NCBI RefSeq assembly: GCF_036021035.1
Contig: NZ_CP107930.1
Location: 3,596,001 to 3,660,000, forward strand
DNA: 64,000 nt
Origin: Kineococcus sp. NBC_00420
GTDB taxonomy: Bacteria > Actinomycetota > Actinomycetes > Actinomycetales > Kineococcaceae
Reading direction: 5' to 3'
The notes beneath the pieces were generated by a model. That model ran no database searches. It was not told the DNA's origin and worked only from the letters and a program-made list of their open reading frames with translations. Made by a program: the position numbers and the translations under genes. Below, piece after piece: positions 59,367 to 64,000 of this stretch. Each line of letters begins with the position of its first letter. Within the stretch, counting starts at the first letter, position 1.

Positions 59367-60752
59367 GTGACCGATTCGAACCGTCCGCTGCGCGTCGCCG
59401 TCGTCGGAGCCGGACCGGCCGGGATCTACGCCTCGGACATCCTCTCCAAGGCCGACCTCACGGCCACCGGTTTCGACGGGGTCGGCATCGACCTCTTCGA
59501 GCGCCTCCCCGCGCCGTTCGGTCTGGTCCGCTACGGCGTCGCCCCCGACCACCCGCGCATCAAGCAGATCATCGTCGCGCTGGAGAAGGTCCTCGGCCGC
59601 GGTGACGTCCGGTTGCTGACCAACGTCGACTTCGGTACCGACGTCACCCTCGAGGAGCTGCGCCACCACTACGACGCCGTCGTCTTCTCCACCGGCTCGA
59701 TCAAGGACGCGACGCTCGCGATCCCCGGGGTCGAGGCCCCGGAGAGCTACGGCGCGGCCGACTTCGTCTCCTGGTACGACGGGCACCCCGACTACCCGCG
59801 CGAGTGGCCGCTGGAGGCCGAGACCGTCGCCGTCCTCGGCGCCGGCAACGTCGCCCTCGACGTGGCCCGCGTGCTGGCCAAGCACGCCGACGACCTGCTG
59901 CCGACGGAGATCCCGGCCAACGTCTACGAGGGGCTGAAGTCCTCCAAGGTCAAGGACGTGCACGTCTTCGCCCGCCGCGGTCCCGCGCAGGCGAAGTTCT
60001 CGCCGCTGGAGCTGCGCGAACTCGGGCACGTGCCCGACGTCGACGTCATCGTCGACCCCGAGGACTTCGAGTTCGACGAGGGCTCGATGGAGGCGATCGC
60101 GAAGTCCAACCAGACCAAGCAGGTCGTGAAGACGCTCACCGACTGGACGCTGAAGGAGGGGGAGTCGAGCGCCTCGCGCCGGCTGCACCTGCACTTCCTG
60201 CACGCCCCGGTCGAGGTCCTCACCACCGAGGACGGGCACGTCCGGGGGCTGCGGACCGAACGGACCCGCCTCACCGGCGACACCTCCGTCGAGGGGACCG
60301 GCGACTTCCACGAGTGGGACGTCCAGGCCGTCTACCGCGCCGTCGGCTACTTCGGCTCCCCGCTGGAGGGCGTCCCCTTCGACGAGCTGAAGGGCGTCAT
60401 CTCCAACCACGAGGGCCGCGTCCTGGCCCCCGGGGGTGAGACCGTCGAGGGCGTCTACTGCACCGGCTGGATCAAGCGCGGCCCCGTCGGGCTCATCGGG
60501 CACACCAAGTCCGACGCCTCCGAGACGGTCAAGCACCTCCTGGCCGACGCGGCCGCGCTCCAGCGCGCCGAGGAGCCCGACCCGCAGGCGATCCTGGACT
60601 TCCTGCGGGGCAAGGGCGTCGACGTCCTGACCTGGTCGGACTGGGAGGTCCTCGACGCCCACGAACGCTCGCTCGGCGAACCCCACGGCCGCCAACGTGT
60701 CAAGGTCGTGTCCCGCGAGGACATGATCAAGCACTCCCGCGGGACGGTCTGA
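59367..60752 (+). CDS. fprA: Ferredoxin-NADP+ reductase, FprA type
   Basis: 461 residues. FAD loop VAVVGAGPAGIYASDIL, PFGLVRYGVAPDHP, NADP loop VAVLGAGNVALDVARVL and the C-terminal GPVGLIGHTKSDA are typical of adrenodoxin-reductase-like FprA. It passes electrons between NADPH and ferredoxins, for cytochrome P450s or other ferredoxin users. One base separates it from etfB, so FprA and ETF are co-transcribed. Confidence 0.95.
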   Translation: MTDSNRPLRVAVVGAGPAGIYASDILSKADLTATGFDGVGIDLFERLPAPFGLVRYGVAPDHPRIKQIIVALEKVLGRGDVRLLTNVDFGTDVTLEELRHHYDAVVFSTGSIKDATLAIPGVEAPESYGAADFVSWYDGHPDYPREWPLEAETVAVLGAGNVALDVARVLAKHADDLLPTEIPANVYEGLKSSKVKDVHVFARRGPAQAKFSPLELRELGHVPDVDVIVDPEDFEFDEGSMEAIAKSNQTKQVVKTLTDWTLKEGESSASRRLHLHFLHAPVEVLTTEDGHVRGLRTERTRLTGDTSVEGTGDFHEWDVQAVYRAVGYFGSPLEGVPFDELKGVISNHEGRVLAPGGETVEGVYCTGWIKRGPVGLIGHTKSDASETVKHLLADAAALQRAEEPDPQAILDFLRGKGVDVLTWSDWEVLDAHERSLGEPHGRQRVKVVSREDMIKHSRGTV

Positions 60753-60753
60753 C

Positions 60754-61557
60754 GTGCGCGTCGTCGTCTGCGTCAAGCACGTCCCCGACATCCAGTCGCC
60801 CCGCTCCCTCGGCGACGACGGGCGCCTCGTCCGCGGCGGGGACGACGACACCCTCAACGAGCTCGACGAGGACGCCCTCGAGGCCGGGCTGCGCACGGCC
60901 GAGGCCGCCGGCTTCCCCGGTGAGGGCCACGACGTCACCGTCCTGACTCTCGGCCCGGCGCCCGCGGTCGAGGCGCTGCGCCGCGGGCTCGCGATGGGCG
61001 CGTCCACCGCCGTGCACGTCAGCGACGAGGCCGTCGCCGGCTCCGACGCCATCGCCACCGCCCGGGTCCTCGCCGCGGCGATCGCCAAGCTGCACGCCGA
61101 GGACCCCGTCGACCTGGTGGTCGCCGGGATGGCCGCGCTCGACGGGCTCACGTCCCTGGTCCCCGCGGCGCTCGCGGAACTGCTCGGGTGGCCGCAGCTG
61201 ACCCTGGCCGACGAGATCACCCTCAGCGAGGGTGTGGTGCGGGTGCAGCGCGAGACGTCCACCGACGTCGAGGTCCTCACCGCCGCGGCGCCCGCGGTGC
61301 TCTCGGTCACCGACCAGGCCTTCCGCGCCCGCTTCCCGAACTTCAAGGGGATCATGGCCGCCCGCAAGGCACCGGTGACGTCGTGGACGCTCGCCGACCT
61401 CGCTCTCGACCCGGCCACGGTCGGGTCCGCCGGCTCCGCCACGACGCTCGTGCACGCGCAGCCGCGCCCCGAACGACCCGACCGGATCGTCGTGACCGGG
61501 GACGCGGAGACCGTTCCCGCCCTGGTGGACTACCTGTCGCAGAAGGGTTTCCAGTGA
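60754..61557 (+). CDS. etfB: Electron transfer flavoprotein subunit beta
   Basis: 267 residues from GTG 60754. VVVCVKHVPD at the start, LNELDEDALEAGLR, DLVVAGMAALDGLTSLVPAALAELLGWPQLTLA and the recognition-loop region RFPNFKGIMAARKAPV are typical. Pairs with EtfA, passing electrons from acyl-CoA and other dehydrogenases to the quinone pool. It overlaps etfA by 4 bases. Confidence 0.94.
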   Translation: MRVVVCVKHVPDIQSPRSLGDDGRLVRGGDDDTLNELDEDALEAGLRTAEAAGFPGEGHDVTVLTLGPAPAVEALRRGLAMGASTAVHVSDEAVAGSDAIATARVLAAAIAKLHAEDPVDLVVAGMAALDGLTSLVPAALAELLGWPQLTLADEITLSEGVVRVQRETSTDVEVLTAAAPAVLSVTDQAFRARFPNFKGIMAARKAPVTSWTLADLALDPATVGSAGSATTLVHAQPRPERPDRIVVTGDAETVPALVDYLSQKGFQ

Positions 61558-62525
61558 ACGTCCTGGTTCTCGTGGACCACGCCGACGGCGCCGTCCGCCC
61601 CACCGCGCTGGAACTGCTGACGCTCGCGCGCGACCTCACGAGCGCTTCCGGTGGTGTCGTCGTGCACGCGGTCTGGGTGGGGGAGTCGCCGCAGACGGAG
61701 CTCCTCGCCGCGCACGGCGCCGCGACGCTCCACCAGGTCCACGTCGACGGCGCCGACGCCCAGCTGACGGCCTCCGTCGTCGACGCCCTGCAGACGGTGA
61801 TCACCGCCGTCGAACCGTCGCTGCTGCTCGTCGCCTCGACGTTCGAGGGCAAGGAGGTCGCGGCCCGGCTCGCCGTCCGCGCCGGCGCCGGGGTCGTCAC
61901 CGGGGCCGCCTCGGTCGCCGTCGAGGACGGGCGGTGGGTCGCCCGCAAGAGCGTCCTCGCCGGGTCCTGGGACACCGCCTGCGCCGCGACGGGCCGGCTC
62001 GCCGTCGTCGCGCTGGCCCCGAACGTCGTGCCGGCCGCGCCGCTCGCCGTCCCCGCCGACACGACTCTCGTCGAGCACACCGTCGCGGCCTCCCCGGCGG
62101 CCCGGGCGGTCACCGTCGTCTCCCGCACGAAGCGGCCCACCGGCGACCGGCCGGCGCTGGCCGAGGCCGAGGTCGTCGTGGTCGGCGGCCGCGGTGTCGA
62201 CGGGGACTTCTCCGGGGTCGAGGAGCTCGCCGACGTCCTCGGCGCGGCCGTCGGCGCGACCCGCGTCGCCACCGACGAGGGCTGGATCGGGCACGAGGCC
62301 CAGGTCGGGCAGACCGGCGTGACCATCTCGCCCCGCCTCTACATCGGCCTCGGCGTCTCCGGCGCCGTCCACCACCGCGGGGGGATGGACGCGGCCGGCA
62401 CGGTCGTCGCCGTCAACAACGACCCCGACGCCCCGATCTTCGAGTTCGCCGACTACGGGATCGTCGGCGACCTCGGCGAGGTCGTCCCCGCGCTCGTGGC
62501 GGAGCTGCGGGCCCGCCGCCCCTGA
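61554..62525 (+). CDS. etfA: Electron transfer flavoprotein subunit alpha
   Basis: 323 residues from GTG 61554. The FAD-binding C-terminal domain shows VVVGGRGVDG, VGATRVATDEGWIGHEAQVGQTGVTISPRLYIGLGVSGAVHHRGGM and VAVNNDPDAPIFEFADYGIVGDL. With EtfB it forms the soluble FAD/AMP heterodimer. The quinone that receives its electrons here would be menaquinone. Confidence 0.95.
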   Translation: MNVLVLVDHADGAVRPTALELLTLARDLTSASGGVVVHAVWVGESPQTELLAAHGAATLHQVHVDGADAQLTASVVDALQTVITAVEPSLLLVASTFEGKEVAARLAVRAGAGVVTGAASVAVEDGRWVARKSVLAGSWDTACAATGRLAVVALAPNVVPAAPLAVPADTTLVEHTVAASPAARAVTVVSRTKRPTGDRPALAEAEVVVVGGRGVDGDFSGVEELADVLGAAVGATRVATDEGWIGHEAQVGQTGVTISPRLYIGLGVSGAVHHRGGMDAAGTVVAVNNDPDAPIFEFADYGIVGDLGEVVPALVAELRARRP

Positions 62526-62538
62526 CCGCGGGGCGGCG

Positions 62539-63645
62539 TCAGGTCGCCGGCGCGAACCCCGGCGCCGACCCCAGCCAGGTCAGCGCCTGCGGGACGATGC
62601 CCGCCCAGATGCTGGTCCGGTGACCGCCCTGCTGCTGGGTGACGAGGGTCATCGTGGTGGGCCCGTGCACCGCGCTCGCGAGCGCCTGGGTGCTCGGCCA
62701 GGACAGCCCGTCCTCCTTCGACGCCAGCGCCCACAACCGCACGGCCGGCGGGTTCTGCTTCGCGAGGGCGACGAGGTCGTAGCGCTTCGCCGGGGGGCTG
62801 TCCGCGGAGAACGGCTTCCAGGACCCCAGGTCGAGGCGTGAGTAGCCGCCGAAGGCGATCGCTGCGCTGAAGCGGTCGGGGTGCAGCATGGCCATCTCGT
62901 TGGCGCACCACCCACCCATGGACAGTCCGATGGTGGCCCACGACCTCGCCTGCCTGCTCACCGTGTAGTGCTGTTCGACGTAGTCCGGGACGTCCTGCGA
63001 CAGCCAGGTCTCCAGCTTCGGCTGCCCGTCCCCACCGTCGACGCACTCCGTGTCGCGCCCGGCGGGCACCTCCAGCGTCGGGATGACCACCACGGACGCG
63101 GCCAGCTGGTGCGCGGTGACCGCGGCGTCCAGCGAGGGCAGCAGGTGCATCGCGTCGAGCCACTGCTCCGGGGTCCCCGGGTAGCCGTGGAAGGCCTCGA
63201 TGACGGGGTACCCCCCGGCCGGGGCGGGGGTGGTGCCGTACCCGGTGGGCAGGACCACCAGGGCTTCGGCCGTGGTGCCGGAGCGGGGACCGGGGACCTG
63301 GGCCCGCCAGACCCTCCCGTCGTAGCCGTCGAGACGGACGGGGGCGGCCTCGGACGCCTGGGCGGTGGCCGACCCGCTGGCCGACCCGCTGGCCTGCGTG
63401 GTCGTGACGACCTGCTGGGTCCCGAGGAGGTCCGCCCAGTCCGAGAACAGGCCGAACTGGGCGTTGACGACGAGGAAGACGGCCATGAGGACGCTCACGT
63501 TGACCCCGAGCAGGGCCACCGAGCGTCCCAGGACGGCGAGGAACCCCCGCCGGGCCAGCCCCCGCCAGCAGACGACCAGCGCCACCGTGGCCACCACTGC
63601 GACGCCGATGGCGATCCACCTCGTCAGCGGATCGTCGAGACCCAC
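62539..63645 (-). CDS. Membrane-anchored esterase (antigen 85/esterase D-like alpha/beta-hydrolase)
   Basis: 368 residues from GTG 63645. Two N-terminal helices (WIAIGVAVVATVALVVCW and ALLGVNVSVLMAVFLVVN), a Ser/Ala/Thr linker, then a PF00756-type hydrolase domain: VIEAFHGYPGTPEQWLDA, nucleophile Ser in IGLSMGGWCANEMA, and acid/His near KEDGLSW and GGHRTSIWAG. Relatives include mycolyltransferase-like proteins in mycolate producers; without evidence of mycolates here, a general extracellular esterase is more likely. Confidence 0.85.
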   Translation of the reverse strand: MGLDDPLTRWIAIGVAVVATVALVVCWRGLARRGFLAVLGRSVALLGVNVSVLMAVFLVVNAQFGLFSDWADLLGTQQVVTTTQASGSASGSATAQASEAAPVRLDGYDGRVWRAQVPGPRSGTTAEALVVLPTGYGTTPAPAGGYPVIEAFHGYPGTPEQWLDAMHLLPSLDAAVTAHQLAASVVVIPTLEVPAGRDTECVDGGDGQPKLETWLSQDVPDYVEQHYTVSRQARSWATIGLSMGGWCANEMAMLHPDRFSAAIAFGGYSRLDLGSWKPFSADSPPAKRYDLVALAKQNPPAVRLWALASKEDGLSWPSTQALASAVHGPTTMTLVTQQQGGHRTSIWAGIVPQALTWLGSAPGFAPAT

Positions 63646-63724
63646 CCCACACCCCCCGTGCCAGAACCGGCGCGTGGTGCGCCGGGACCACCATCGGTCA
63701 CCACAGGCGGAGGAGTGCCCTTTC

Positions 63725-64000
63725 TCAGCGATCTCCCGGCGAACCGGCAGCACCCTCCGAGCCGGCGAGCACGTCCAGCACGGCGTCCGCGATGGCCCGG
63801 TGCCCGGCGGCGTCGGGGTGGTCGCCGTCCGCGGCGAGCAGCGTCGTGGGGTCGCCGGTCCCGTCGACGCCGTGGAACACCGGACGCAGGTCCACGAAGA
63901 GCGCCTTGCTCCCCACCGCGGCAGCGAGGCGGTCGTCGAAGGCGTCGGTCAGGGCGACCTGGTCGTGCAGCTCGGCCGGGGTGTACTCCTGCTCGGCGAC
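63725..64000 (-). CDS. SGNH/GDSL hydrolase, 3' part only
   Basis: The frame is open to the window edge; 91 C-terminal residues are seen. DGDHPDAAGHRAIADAVLDVL contains the block V DxxH that supplies the catalytic Asp and His of SGNH esterases; the upstream part (LHDQVALTDAFDDRLAAAV...FVDLRPVFHGV) fits the helix and strand before it. The protein ends with a short Gly/Ala/Ser tail. Probably a secreted or lipid-linked esterase; the start is beyond the window. Confidence 0.75.
   Translation of the reverse strand, partial: VAEQEYTPAELHDQVALTDAFDDRLAAAVGSKALFVDLRPVFHGVDGTGDPTTLLAADGDHPDAAGHRAIADAVLDVLAGSEGAAGSPGDR

Noticed and set aside
1-64000. Prophage, secondary-metabolite cluster or CRISPR-Cas
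   Set aside because: No phage structural genes, integrase, PKS/NRPS or cas genes are visible anywhere in the window.

Overview
The window is about 74% GC, dense with GTG starts and 4-base stop/start overlaps, and carries a typical actinobacterial gene set: rex-hemACDB, a haem/cytochrome c block, menaquinone rather than ubiquinone synthesis, SigE-family sigma, FprA and split LigD. A free-living, motile (chemoreceptor), cellulolytic actinomycete close to Kineococcus/Kineosporiaceae is my best guess; the genus is inference from gene content, not from a search.

Layout. 1-6 kb: extracellular carbohydrate and surface genes (end of a glycoside hydrolase, a GT2/GT4 pair, a DUF4397 surface protein coupled to a class F sortase, a GH12 endoglucanase with CBM2). 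6-13.2 kb: HAD phosphatase, glutaredoxin-like protein, then rex-hemA-hemC-cobA/hemD-hemB behind a Rex operator. 13.3-15.7 kb: a small defence island between hemB and hemL, holding remnants of a Fic gene and of hsdR, an AbiEii-type nucleotidyltransferase with an uncharacterised partner, and a membrane-anchored Mrr-type nuclease. 15.7-23.8 kb: AraC/VOC pair, hemL, and the System II cytochrome c operon (phosphatase-resA-ccdA-resB-ccsA-DUF4229). 23.9-45.6 kb: menaquinone genes (menE, menA, menB, menC, menD, menG, a menI-like thioesterase, a menJ-like reductase, polyprenyl diphosphate synthase) interleaved with two GGDEF-EAL proteins, a NarL-type two-component system, an MprF-like protein and a GntR/DUF1648 pair. 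45.6-50.1 kb: SDR, small membrane protein, secreted esterase, chemoreceptor; the esterase is bracketed by a 127-bp direct repeat of the chemoreceptor 3' end. 50.3-59.3 kb: ligase and LigD polymerase, a DUF1537-type sugar kinase coupled to DUF998, an ECF sigma factor and a membrane partner, a second MprF-like protein and two DMT transporters. 59.4-64 kb: fprA-etfBA, a secreted esterase and the end of an SGNH hydrolase.

How the genes connect. Haem synthesis, cytochrome c maturation and menaquinone synthesis together supply the respiratory chain. Rex (NADH/NAD+ sensor) is encoded here with a good operator at its own promoter, and a near-perfect palindrome resembling that operator lies in front of the menJ-like gene, suggesting redox control of quinone tailoring as well. 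Most promising for novelty are the defence-island remnants with the uncharacterised AbiEii partner, the repeat-flanked esterase insertion, the Rex-like site at menJ, a family of about 35-bp palindromic intergenic repeats (three copies), and a sortase with a lipoprotein-type signal. I saw no tRNA, rRNA, CRISPR array, insertion sequence or origin.
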